This document shows, piece after piece, positions 23,470 through 31,571 of a stretch of 39,515 nt of DNA. Numbering within the stretch: the first letter of the stretch is position 1; every line of letters begins with the position of its first letter. The notes beneath the pieces were generated by a model. That model was not told the origin of the DNA and searched no databases. It was given only the letters and a program-made list of their open reading frames with translations. This stretch comes from a virus: positions 1 through 39,515 of IMG/VR virus record IMGVR_UViG_3300022074_000125. The stretch is one strand, 5' to 3'. Made by a program: the position numbers and the translations under genes.

Positions 23470-26400
23470 TTAGTCTGTCCATGTTGAACCGTCCCAGTAA
23501 CTTGCACTAAAGTCGTTTATACTTGCAACTTCTGTGTCAAAGATTGTACCCGCCTGAGACGCTGTTATTCTTTCAAATACTGTGGTACTCGTATTAAATG
23601 TAGTTGTGGTAATATGGTCAGTTGTTCTAGTTGTTTCTGTTACATTACCTGTGGCAAATGTTGTGGTTGTTGTTTTGCCTGTTTCAAATTCTGTTGTTCT
23701 AGTTGTTTCAAAAGTAGTAGTCGTATCGTAAGCTGTATTCTTAGAAGTAGTAGTAGACCTATCTGTTTCAAATGTAGATACTGTACTTCTGCTTGATGCT
23801 GTATCTCTTGCAGTAAGTGTTGCTCTAGCTGTATTAAATGTACTTGTAGTTTCTCTGCTAGATTGTGTTGCTCTAGAGGTTATTGTTCCTTTAGTTGTGG
23901 CATATACTGTTGTTGTATCTCTACTTGTTAAAGTTCCTCTAGCTGTATTAAATGTTGTTGTCGTATCTCTAGATGTTCCTGTTACTCTTTGTGAACCTCT
24001 ACTTGTTAAGTATGCTGTTTCATACGCTGTACTTCTACTTGTATTAGTATTTCTAGTTGTTCCAAATGAGGTATTATCTACGTATGCTGTTGTTCTTGAA
24101 GTTTCTGTTCCTCTACTTGTATTAGTACTTCTACTTGTGTTTGTGGCTCTACTTGTTACAAATACTGTATTATCTACATACGCTGTTGTGTAATTTGTAT
24201 TTACTAAGAATACAGTAGTGAAGTTAGTGCTATCTACATATGCGGTTGTTCTACTTGTATTTGTACTTCTTGTAGTTGAGAATGATGTATTATCTACATA
24301 TGCTGTTGTTCTACTTGTGTCTGTAGTTTTAGAAGTATTCGTAGACTGTGTAGTTGTATAAGCTGTTTCGTTTGTGAAGCCTGTGTTGTCTACATAAGCT
24401 GTTGCAAATGAAGTGTTGTCTACATAAGCGGTTGTTCTAGAAGTGTTTGTATTTCTTGTTGTACCAAATGAGGTATTATCTACATATGCTGTTGAGAATG
24501 ATGTATTATCTACATATGCTGTTGTTCTAGAAGTGTTCGTACTTCTTGTAGTACCAAATGAAGTGTTATCTACATATGCTGTTGAGAATGATGTATTATC
24601 TACATATGCTGTTGTTCTACTTGTGTTCGTACTTCTTGTAGTACCAAATGAAGTGTTATCAACATAAGCTGTTGTAAATGTTGTGTTATAAGAAGTAGAA
24701 TTTGTAAACCCTGTATTTCTACTTGTGTTCGTTGCCTGTGTAGTTGTATAAGCAGTAGAGTTTGTAAATCCTGTATTTCTACTTGTGTTTGTAGCTTGTG
24801 TAGTTGTTCTACTTGTATTCGTGTTTCTAGAGGTATTCGTATTTCTGCTTGTGTTCGTTGCCTGTGTAGTATTATAAGCAGTATTTCTAGAGGTATTTGT
24901 ATTTCTGCTTGTGTTCGTTGCCTGTGTAGTATTATAAGCAGTAGAGTTTGTAAATGATGTATTTCTACTTGTATTTGTATTTCTAGAAGTATTTGTGTTA
25001 TAAGAAGTAGAATTTGTAAATGATGTATTTCTACTTGTATTAGTACTTTCAGTAGTATTGTAAGAAGTATTTCTAGTACCCCCACCAGTAGTTCTAGTTG
25101 TATTTACTGACCTAAATGCTGAACTTGCTGAAGTACCTGTTCTTCTTTGATAAGTTCCAGAGTACCCTGAGTTAAATCCACCGCCCCAACCGCTGTAATA
25201 ATTTCCTCCACCACTCCAGGATACTGTAGTAACTCTGTTATAGTAGAATGTTAAGTATGTAGTACTATTTCCAAATGCTGTTGACCTTGTTGTTGCTCTA
25301 GCAGTATTATTGTCGAAGTCTGTACTTCTACTTGTGTTAGTGTTTCTACTTGTACTATTTGTAAAGCCTGTGCTGTCTACATATGCAGTGCCTCTACTTG
25401 TATTTGTATTTCTGCTTGTTCCAAATGATGTATTATCTACATATGCAGTAGAGTTTGTAAATCCTGTGCCTCTACTTGTTCCGAATGAAGTGTTGTCTAC
25501 ATATGCTGTACTATTTGTAAATGAGGTAGAGTTTGTAAATGAAGTACTAAAAGATGTATTATCTACATATGCGGTGCTTCTACTTGTGTTAGTGTTTCTA
25601 CTTGTTCCAAATGATGTGTTGTCTACATATGCAGTGCCTCTACTTGTATTAGTATTTCTTGTTGTACCTCTTGTTGTGTCTCTTGATGTATTTGTTGCTT
25701 GTGTAGTTGTATAAGAAGTATTGTTACTAAATCCTGTACTTCTAGAAGTATTTGTTGCCTGTGTAGTAGTTCTAGAAGTGTTTGTGGCTTGTGTAGTATT
25801 GTAACTTGTGTTATTAGTAAATCCAGTGCTTCTTGATGTATTCGTAGACTGTGTAGTTGTTCTACTTGTATTTGTAGATTGTGTTGTTGTATATGCTGTT
25901 TCGTTTGTAAAACTTGTGCTTCTACTTGTGTTTGTAGATTGCGTAGTTGTTCTACTTGTATTTGTACTTCTGCTTGTGTTTGTATTTCTTGTTGTACCAA
26001 ATGACGTATTATCTACATATGCTGTTGTTGTTCCAAATACAGTAGTTCTGGAAGTATTTGTTGCTTGTGTAGTTGTATAAGAAGTATTGTTACTAAATCC
26101 TGTACTTCTACTTGTGTTAGTGTTTCTACTTGTAGTTACACTTGTATTAGAAGCTCTAGAAGTTGTTCTACTTGTATTTGTAGATTGTGTAGTATCATAA
26201 CTTGTATTATTCGTAAATCCTGTGTTATCTACATATGCGGTTGCAGTATTATATACAGTAGTTCTAGAAGTATTTGTTGCCTGTGTGGTTGTATACGCTG
26301 TTTGGTTTGTAAACCCTGTAGACCTAGACGTACCAATTACAGTATCAAAACTTGTAACATATGTTGTAGTTGTATTGTAGTTGGTAGTGGTGCTACGTGC

Positions 26401-26922
26401 GGTATTAAAGGTGGTAGTAGTTGTATACGTTGTAGTAGTATCTTTACTTGTTTCAAATGTTGTTGTAGTTGTATACGCTGTTGTAGTATTAAATACTGTT
26501 GTAGTACCTTGTGTAGTTGTAAAGGTAGTTGTAGTATTGAATGTTGTAGTAGTTGTAAATAGAGTTGTAGTTGTAGTGGTTGTATTATATGTTGTAGTCG
26601 TATTATGAGTAGTGCTTCTACTTGTATTCGTAGCTCTATCCGTATCAAATGTTGTTACTCTATCTGTGTTATATGTTGTTGTTGTGTCACGAGTTGTATC
26701 AAATCCAGTAGTCGTATTAAACGCTGTTACCTGTACACCTGATATGGTAGTTCTAGCTGTTGCTGTATTTCTTGAAGTTTCATGAACGACAGAAAATGGC
26801 CCTTCTAGAGCGCCACTATCGTTTACGTATACTTCATTAACCCTTCGTATTGTGCCATTATCGTTGATGGCGAGAAAGGATATCTGACGTAATGTACCAT
26901 TGTCATTAACATATATTGCCAT
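23470..26922 (-). CDS. giant Thr/Ser/Asn/Arg-rich repeat protein, probable tail adhesin
   Basis: This 1150-residue protein is nearly all low-complexity repeat. A 45-residue head holds three copies of a VNDxG(T/A)(L/I)-type unit (IYVNDNGTL, LAINDNGTI, VYVNDSGAL). The body follows a strict two-residue alternation: small residues (S, N, A, G, T) at one parity; Thr, Arg, aromatic or Gln at the other. Anchors (SR, TQ, AY, SF, GF) are spaced 4 then 6 residues, giving a 10-residue period, as in AYVDNTSFGT and TQATNTSRST. Near the middle is a Gly/Tyr/Trp-rich break (VSWSGGGNYYSGWGGG). The tail ends non-repetitive, DFSASYWDGSTWTD. The alternation predicts a beta fibre or solenoid. N-x-S/T tripeptides are very dense. 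Position among fibre genes suggests an adhesin. No named family is recognised. Confidence 0.85.
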   Translation of the reverse strand: MAIYVNDNGTLRQISFLAINDNGTIRRVNEVYVNDSGALEGPFSVVHETSRNTATARTTISGVQVTAFNTTTGFDTTRDTTTTYNTDRVTTFDTDRATNTSRSTTHNTTTTYNTTTTTTTLFTTTTTFNTTTTFTTTQGTTTVFNTTTAYTTTTTFETSKDTTTTYTTTTTFNTARSTTTNYNTTTTYVTSFDTVIGTSRSTGFTNQTAYTTTQATNTSRTTVYNTATAYVDNTGFTNNTSYDTTQSTNTSRTTSRASNTSVTTSRNTNTSRSTGFSNNTSYTTTQATNTSRTTVFGTTTAYVDNTSFGTTRNTNTSRSTNTSRTTTQSTNTSRSTSFTNETAYTTTQSTNTSRTTTQSTNTSRSTGFTNNTSYNTTQATNTSRTTTQATNTSRSTGFSNNTSYTTTQATNTSRDTTRGTTRNTNTSRGTAYVDNTSFGTSRNTNTSRSTAYVDNTSFSTSFTNSTSFTNSTAYVDNTSFGTSRGTGFTNSTAYVDNTSFGTSRNTNTSRGTAYVDSTGFTNSTSRNTNTSRSTDFDNNTARATTRSTAFGNSTTYLTFYYNRVTTVSWSGGGNYYSGWGGGFNSGYSGTYQRRTGTSASSAFRSVNTTRTTGGGTRNTSYNTTESTNTSRNTSFTNSTSYNTNTSRNTNTSRNTSFTNSTAYNTTQATNTSRNTNTSRNTAYNTTQATNTSRNTNTSRNTNTSRTTTQATNTSRNTGFTNSTAYTTTQATNTSRNTGFTNSTSYNTTFTTAYVDNTSFGTTRSTNTSRTTAYVDNTSFSTAYVDNTSFGTTRSTNTSRTTAYVDNTSFSTAYVDNTSFGTTRNTNTSRTTAYVDNTSFATAYVDNTGFTNETAYTTTQSTNTSKTTDTSRTTAYVDNTSFSTTRSTNTSRTTAYVDSTNFTTVFLVNTNYTTAYVDNTVFVTSRATNTSRSTNTSRGTETSRTTAYVDNTSFGTTRNTNTSRSTAYETAYLTSRGSQRVTGTSRDTTTTFNTARGTLTSRDTTTVYATTKGTITSRATQSSRETTSTFNTARATLTARDTASSRSTVSTFETDRSTTTSKNTAYDTTTTFETTRTTEFETGKTTTTTFATGNVTETTRTTDHITTTTFNTSTTVFERITASQAGTIFDTEVASINDFSASYWDGSTWTD
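24391..24660. repeat. three tandem 90-bp repeats in the Thr-rich gene
   Basis: Units 24391-24480, 24481-24570 and 24571-24660 align without indels. The second and third differ at only a few positions, where TCT AGA alternates with AGT AGA for the same Ser-Arg pair; the first is more diverged. Each encodes 30 residues, i.e. three 10-residue periods containing two AYVDNTSF segments and one TNTSR segment. The surrounding gene (about 23700-26700) carries many shorter imperfect copies. Confidence 0.9.
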
Positions 26923-26925
26923 TTT

Positions 26926-27147
26926 TTAACTCGAATAGACAAACCATACATGACCGTCACTCGTTCCTGAAGTATTTGTCGGCGCTGTAGTTGTAATTGT
27001 AAAAGGTAATCTATCTTTTCCAATAGTACCAGAGCCAATCTTTCCTGATGCAACTGTTCCTTGATAGTTTCTGCTAGAGTCTACTACCTGTGCACCGTCA
27101 ATCTTGATACCTGCGTCTTCGATGTTAAAATCTAATTTTTGTCCCAT
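26926..27147 (-). CDS. small virion-associated protein
   Basis: This 73-residue protein begins MGQKLDFNIEDAGIKIDGAQVVDSSRN and continues with a Gly/Ser-rich linker. It ends in a beta segment, PFTITTTAPTNTSGTSDGHVWFVYSS. The last part resembles the short 'TTAPTxxxxxxDGxxWFxY' closure seen at ends of marine phage fibre and structural proteins, which advertise a small beta-sandwich or docking segment; this comparison is by eye. It lies 3 nt before the Thr-rich gene and 1 nt after the long fibre gene, so all three are translated from one message. A role in linking the fibre to the repeat protein is plausible but not shown. Confidence 0.68.
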   Translation of the reverse strand: MGQKLDFNIEDAGIKIDGAQVVDSSRNYQGTVASGKIGSGTIGKDRLPFTITTTAPTNTSGTSDGHVWFVYSS

Positions 27148-27148
27148 T

Positions 27149-30100
27149 TTATACCTCTATTGTTGTTCTTATGAACTTGTATGCCATTGTGTCTCCACTT
27201 GCTGGCGTTACTCTTAATCTTACGTTACCCGCACTTACGTCTGCATCAAATGTTGCTTGTGCTCCATTGTCGAATATAGATGCGTACTGTGTTAAGTACA
27301 CATCTGACCCATCATGGAATAGGAAAATTTCTAATGCTTGATAATCTGAATCTGTTGTGTTTTTAATCTGTACTACATATTTAGCAGTTCTAAATACAGT
27401 AGTTGCAAAACTATCTAGTGTAAATGTCGTTGTTGCAGATGAACTTCCTGTACCTACGTCCATACCAGCTACTTCGTCTATATGAAGTTTTTGTGGTGGA
27501 GAACCATCTTGAATACCAAGGCTACCGCCTACGTTCTGTACTGTTCCAGTATCTCCTAAGAATAAGTTTCCTGTGAAACCTATTGTACCTGACATAAACT
27601 TGCCTGATAAAGCTGAACTTATTAATTGTGTAGAAGTTACAGAGTTATTTGCAATCTCACTTGAACCAACAGCGTTTGCTGCTATTTTACTGGCGTCTAT
27701 AGCATTGTCTTGAATCTTTGCAGTTGCTACTGAATTACCAGCTAATTGTGCTGTATTAATTAGAGCATCTTGTATAAAGTCAACACTATTAATTGCATTT
27801 GCAGCTAGTTGTGTTGCTGTGATAGAAGCGTTTGGTATTTTTGCAGAAGTAATAGCATTATCAGCTATCTCTACTGCTGTTATTGTACCATTTGGTATTT
27901 TAGCACCTGATACAGAGTTATCAGCTAATTTACCTACTGTTACTGCTCCTGTGCCTATTTGTTGTTCTGTTACTGCACCTGAAGCTATTTTGTTTACTGT
28001 TACGGAGTTAGAACCAAGTTTTGCTTCTGTTACAGAACCAGTTGATAAATGAGTAGCATCTATACTTCCTGTTACTAACTCTGCTGAATCTACTGAGTTA
28101 TCAGCAATATGTCTGGATAGTACAGCGTCTGTTGCAAGTTTGGTAGCATCTATTGAGTTGTCAGCCATATTGCCTGTAGCAATAGTGTTGGCTGCTATTT
28201 TTCCTGTTGTGACCGAGGCGTCTGCTAGATGCTCGTTATCTATACTTCCTGCAATATAATGTTCTGAATTTATAACATCATCTGCTATTTTTGTGCCGTC
28301 TACTATGTCTGCGGCTAAATGTATTCTGTCTATGCTTCCTGTGACAAGTTCTGAACTGTCTACAGAGTTGGCGGCTAGTTCACTTGAACCTACAGCTCCA
28401 GCTGTTATTTTTGCTGCAGTTACTGAATTTGCTGCTATTCTAGGTTCTGTTACAGCATTAGCTGCTATATGTATAGTATCTATGCTTCCTGAAACAAGTT
28501 CTGAACTATCTACTGAATTTGCGGCAAGTTCTGAAGCACCTACTGCTCCAGCTGCTATATGTGATGCATCGATAACATCTGTACCAATCTTGTTAGCATT
28601 TATTGCGTTATTTGCAATGTTTGGGCCTGTAACTGTTAATCCTGCTATTTTAGCTCCAGTAACTGCGTCATCTGCTAAATGTATAGTGTCTATACTACCT
28701 GTTACTAACTCTGCTGAATCTACTGAGTTTGCTGCTAGTTCACTTGCTGTTATGCTTCCTGCGACTATCTTATTTGCATTTACTGTGTTATCTGCAATCG
28801 CACTCGCTGTTCCTGTTAAGTTACCTGTAACATTTCCTTCTAAGTCTGCTACTAGAGTTCCTTTTGTTATTGTTAGGTCGCCTGTGGAAGCACCAGTAAA
28901 TGAACCAGTACCCATTTTAAATTTGTTTCCACTTTCATCAAATCCCATAAATGCATTATCATTGTCGCCTCTTTCCATAACGATACCCATATCATTTGAT
29001 GGAACTCCTGTTGTTCCTGTACCAAGTTCTAGTACATGGTCAGCGATTGTTGTAGTGGTTGAATTAACTGTTGTTGTTGTACCGTTTACTGTTAAGTTTC
29101 CTGAAAGTGTAACATTTCCTGTGAATGTTTGACCACCTAATGCATCTGATTTAAGTTCAGAAGCTGATACTGCATTTGCTGATATTTCACTGTTACCAAC
29201 TGAGTTTGCGGCTATCTTTGCTCCTGTTACAGCATTGCCTGCTATATGTATTGCATCAATAGAGCCAGAGATTAATTCTGCGCTGTCTACTGAATTGTCT
29301 GCTAGTTCGCTTGAACCAACAGCACCTGCATTGATGTGTTTTGCTAATATTTGGTCTGTTGCAATTTTTGCTGAAGTAACTTGGTTAGCTGCGATATGTA
29401 TTGTGTCAATACTACCAGTTGCTATTTCTGAACTATCTATTGAGTTTTCAGCTATATGTGTTACATCTATAACACCTGTACCTATCTTTGCAGCAGTGAT
29501 TGAGTTATTTCCTAAATGTATAGTATCTATACTACCTGTTACTAACTCTGCTGAATCTACTGAATTAGCTCCTAAGTGGTCTGCTGTTATTGTTGCTGTA
29601 GGTATATGTCTTGCAACGATTGAATTCTGTGCTATCTTAGTTCCGTCTACTGCGTTATCTGCAATATTGGCTAAGGCTATTGTATTGGCGGCTATTTTTG
29701 CGCCTGTTACTTGTAAGTTTCCTATATGTGCAGTATCTATACTACCATCTACAAGATGTTCTGAATCTATAGAGTCATCAGCGATTTTTGAGCCACTTAC
29801 TGCATCCGCTCCTATTTTTCCACTAGTTACTGCTCCTGTACCTATTTTTGCTTCTGTTACTTGTGAAGCTCCAATATGTATAGTATCAATGCTACCTGAT
29901 ACAAGTTCAGAACTATCAATAGAGTTTGCAGCTATTTGTGTAGAACCTACACTATTAATTCCTACATTGGAACTATTTACTATTGCTTTCCAACCCATGT
30001 TACCATGTGCTGAACATTGGTAATACAATATTTGAGGAGTAGTGTCTGTAACGGCAATTTCTGTGTATGCACCTGAACTTCCTGCTGTTCCGTTATTTGT

Positions 30101-31021
30101 AACTCCTGTAGTATAAGCCGTTGTTTTATTGGCTTCTAAATAAAATCTGAAAGGATGGTTAGCGTTTGACGAGTCATCTTGCTTAAATTTATAGGTATTC
30201 CCGGGTTGTAATACTAATACTGGAGACTCTTTGCCTTCGAACTTATATCCTAGAGTGCTACCATTTCCGTAGTCACCGTGTGCGGAAGTTTTTGTAATAA
30301 CCGTTACATCATATTCATAAGTTCCAAATTCTTGAATTGATTTTGCGTTCTTGTGTATTTCACTTGAAGTAACATTATCAGCAACTATTTTTGCTGTACT
30401 CACTGAATTTGTGCTTAGTTTTGCACCTGTTACTTGTAAAGCTCCAATATGTATAGTGTCAATACTACCTGTTACTAGTTCGCTAGAGTCTACTGAGTTT
30501 GCGCCAAGTTGTGTTGAAGTAATACTCCCATCAGCAATATGATGAGCAGTAACTGCATTTTGGGCAATCCTCGCTGTTGTTATTTGATTTTCAGCAATTT
30601 TAACTGTGGTTATAGCATTGTCAGCTACTTGTAATGTTTCGATTGCATTTGTGGCTATCTCTGAAGTATCTACTGAGTTTGCAGCTATTTCGTTGGAAGT
30701 GATAGCGTTAGCAGCTAGTTTGGCTGTTGTGACTTGTCCTGTTCCAATATGAATAGTATCAATAGAACCACTTACTAACTCACTTGAATCTACTGAGTTT
30801 GCAGCGATACCTGCATTTGTTACTGAATTATCTCCTACGCCTGTAACTGCTGTTGCTTGTAGCTGTGCAGCTCCAACAGAGTTTGTAGCAAGTTCTGAGG
30901 CGCTAATAGAATTAACTGCTATTTCAGAGGCACTAATAGCATTTGCAGCTATCTTTGATGCTACCACACTATTGTTTCCTATTGAATCTTGTTGTACTAA
31001 AAATTTACCGATTAGTGGCAT
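27149..31021 (-). CDS. 1290-residue tail fibre with 5/10-residue repeats
   Basis: Most of the protein is built from units such as IAANSVDSSE and LVSGSIDTIH, with a hydrophobic residue every fifth position and a dominant 10-residue period. Repeats of this type are widespread in phage fibres and bacterial surface proteins and probably form a beta-helical or trimeric rod. Two insertions interrupt it. A cupredoxin-like domain spans residues about 229-351. A segment with LSGNLTVNGTTTTVN and LELGTGTTGVPSNDMGIVMERG, common in marine phage fibres, falls near residues 630-730. The C-terminal 140 residues (FTGNLFLGDTGTV ... YQALEIFLFHDGSDVYLTQY ... TPASGDTMAYKFIRT) are a globular tip typical of such fibres. 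The rod would reach host surface receptors. Confidence 0.85.
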   Translation of the reverse strand: MPLIGKFLVQQDSIGNNSVVASKIAANAISASEIAVNSISASELATNSVGAAQLQATAVTGVGDNSVTNAGIAANSVDSSELVSGSIDTIHIGTGQVTTAKLAANAITSNEIAANSVDTSEIATNAIETLQVADNAITTVKIAENQITTARIAQNAVTAHHIADGSITSTQLGANSVDSSELVTGSIDTIHIGALQVTGAKLSTNSVSTAKIVADNVTSSEIHKNAKSIQEFGTYEYDVTVITKTSAHGDYGNGSTLGYKFEGKESPVLVLQPGNTYKFKQDDSSNANHPFRFYLEANKTTAYTTGVTNNGTAGSSGAYTEIAVTDTTPQILYYQCSAHGNMGWKAIVNSSNVGINSVGSTQIAANSIDSSELVSGSIDTIHIGASQVTEAKIGTGAVTSGKIGADAVSGSKIADDSIDSEHLVDGSIDTAHIGNLQVTGAKIAANTIALANIADNAVDGTKIAQNSIVARHIPTATITADHLGANSVDSAELVTGSIDTIHLGNNSITAAKIGTGVIDVTHIAENSIDSSEIATGSIDTIHIAANQVTSAKIATDQILAKHINAGAVGSSELADNSVDSAELISGSIDAIHIAGNAVTGAKIAANSVGNSEISANAVSASELKSDALGGQTFTGNVTLSGNLTVNGTTTTVNSTTTTIADHVLELGTGTTGVPSNDMGIVMERGDNDNAFMGFDESGNKFKMGTGSFTGASTGDLTITKGTLVADLEGNVTGNLTGTASAIADNTVNANKIVAGSITASELAANSVDSAELVTGSIDTIHLADDAVTGAKIAGLTVTGPNIANNAINANKIGTDVIDASHIAAGAVGASELAANSVDSSELVSGSIDTIHIAANAVTEPRIAANSVTAAKITAGAVGSSELAANSVDSSELVTGSIDRIHLAADIVDGTKIADDVINSEHYIAGSIDNEHLADASVTTGKIAANTIATGNMADNSIDATKLATDAVLSRHIADNSVDSAELVTGSIDATHLSTGSVTEAKLGSNSVTVNKIASGAVTEQQIGTGAVTVGKLADNSVSGAKIPNGTITAVEIADNAITSAKIPNASITATQLAANAINSVDFIQDALINTAQLAGNSVATAKIQDNAIDASKIAANAVGSSEIANNSVTSTQLISSALSGKFMSGTIGFTGNLFLGDTGTVQNVGGSLGIQDGSPPQKLHIDEVAGMDVGTGSSSATTTFTLDSFATTVFRTAKYVVQIKNTTDSDYQALEIFLFHDGSDVYLTQYASIFDNGAQATFDADVSAGNVRLRVTPASGDTMAYKFIRTTIEV
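29966..30337 (-). other. cupredoxin-like domain within the fibre gene
   Basis: Residues about 229-351 of the fibre read as a beta-sandwich: EYDVTVITKTSAHGDYG, LVLQPGNTYKFKQDD, NHPFRFYLE, and ILYYQCSAHGNMGW. H289 (NHP), C336, H339 and M342 (CxxHxxM) reproduce the His, Cys, His, Met ligand order of type 1 copper proteins, with a spacing slightly shorter than plastocyanin's CxxHxxxxM. Similar HPF/CSxHxxMG blocks are known in marine phage structural proteins. Metal binding is untested. Confidence 0.6.
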
Positions 31022-31022
31022 T

Positions 31023-31355
31023 TTATGTTTGCTCCAAATAAGATAGAACTACGTCTATCGAGCTTGCCGTGTTTGACTGTACTTTAATTGCATCACCAGC
31101 TTCTAATACTACTTTTGCATCTCCACCGATTGGTGCGAGTGTTGAGCCTGCTGGTATTTCTATTCCATGAACTATACTGATGTGATTAGTTGTACTTGCG
31201 TCATAAAATTGAGCAGTAGCATTTATATCTGCGCCACCAACATTACATAGGTATAAACCTATAATCGTTGTTGTTGTTGAACTAGGGCAGGTATATACTG
31301 TAGATAAACTTGTTCCTATATCATTCCCTGTTGCTGTTTTAAATGCTGATGCCAT
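31023..31355 (-). CDS. conserved marine-phage virion protein
   Basis: This 110-residue beta-sandwich-like protein begins MASAFKTATGNDIGTSLSTVYTCPSSTTTTIIG. It continues with IEIPAGSTLAPIGGDAKVVLEAGDAIKVQS and ends SIDVVLSYLEQT. The order IGTSxxTVYTxPxxxTxxxIG ... IPxGxxLxxxGGxxKxVLxxGDxxxVxS ... VxLSYLE is a recurrent small structural protein in marine phages, generally found beside tail fibre genes; its exact virion location is not established. It has no signal peptide or membrane segment. One base separates it from the long fibre gene downstream and four bases from the small gene upstream. Confidence 0.72.
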   Translation of the reverse strand: MASAFKTATGNDIGTSLSTVYTCPSSTTTTIIGLYLCNVGGADINATAQFYDASTTNHISIVHGIEIPAGSTLAPIGGDAKVVLEAGDAIKVQSNTASSIDVVLSYLEQT

Positions 31356-31359
31356 AATC

Positions 31360-31569
31360 TTATCCTAATGCTATCGAGAAAGCTACTAGGTCATCTGTTG
31401 TTAATGCTCCTGGTACATGACTAGCTAAAGTTACTATTGAGCCGTCTGCTTTCTTTGTATAAATCTTTTGGTCAGCCACATTCATAGCAAGTTCATGTGT
31501 TTGTAAATCGCTTGACTGTGGCACAGATAATGCTGTTTCTGACCTTTTTGGTTTAATAACGTGAGCCAT
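31360..31569 (-). CDS. small fibre-type protein with KRS/Mtd-N-like motif
   Basis: This 69-residue protein has VIKPKRSETALSVP, then SDLQTHELAMNVADQKIYTKKADGSIVTLA. The pattern (K)xKRSxxxxxxPxxxxLxxxELAxNxxDxKxYxKxxDGxxV is the N-terminal docking segment of many phage fibres and resembles the N-terminal domain of the Bordetella phage major tropism determinant (Mtd_N). Here it stands almost alone, with a short tail ending LVAFSIALG. It may be a minimal fibre-base protein. The next gene upstream starts with a related KRS segment, so the two are probably paralogous at their N-termini. Gaps of 2-4 nt on either side place it in the fibre operon. Confidence 0.7.
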   Translation of the reverse strand: MAHVIKPKRSETALSVPQSSDLQTHELAMNVADQKIYTKKADGSIVTLASHVPGALTTDDLVAFSIALG

Positions 31570-31571
31570 TC

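Noticed and set aside
26065-26562. Cys-rich 165-residue open frame on the + strand opposite the repeat gene
   Set aside because: It is the antisense of the Thr/Ser repeat codons (AGT, ACT read backwards), lacks a ribosome site and its composition is explained by the other strand.
24600-26648. Same-strand Leu/Gln-rich alternative frames within the repeat gene (for example 24600-25085 and 25623-26000)
   Set aside because: They are the frame-shifted reading of the same repeats; they stay open because the repeats lack stops, not because they are selected.
23600-26800. CRISPR-like regular repeat array
   Set aside because: The repeats are imperfect, in frame with one long open frame, vary in unit length as multiples of 3, and have no unique spacers; they are coding repeats.
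28293-30023. Long + strand open frames (279 and 262 residues) opposite the fibre gene
   Set aside because: They mirror the 10-residue repeats of the - strand fibre, have no Shine-Dalgarno site and show repetitive Ala/Ser/Pro content expected from antisense of repeats.
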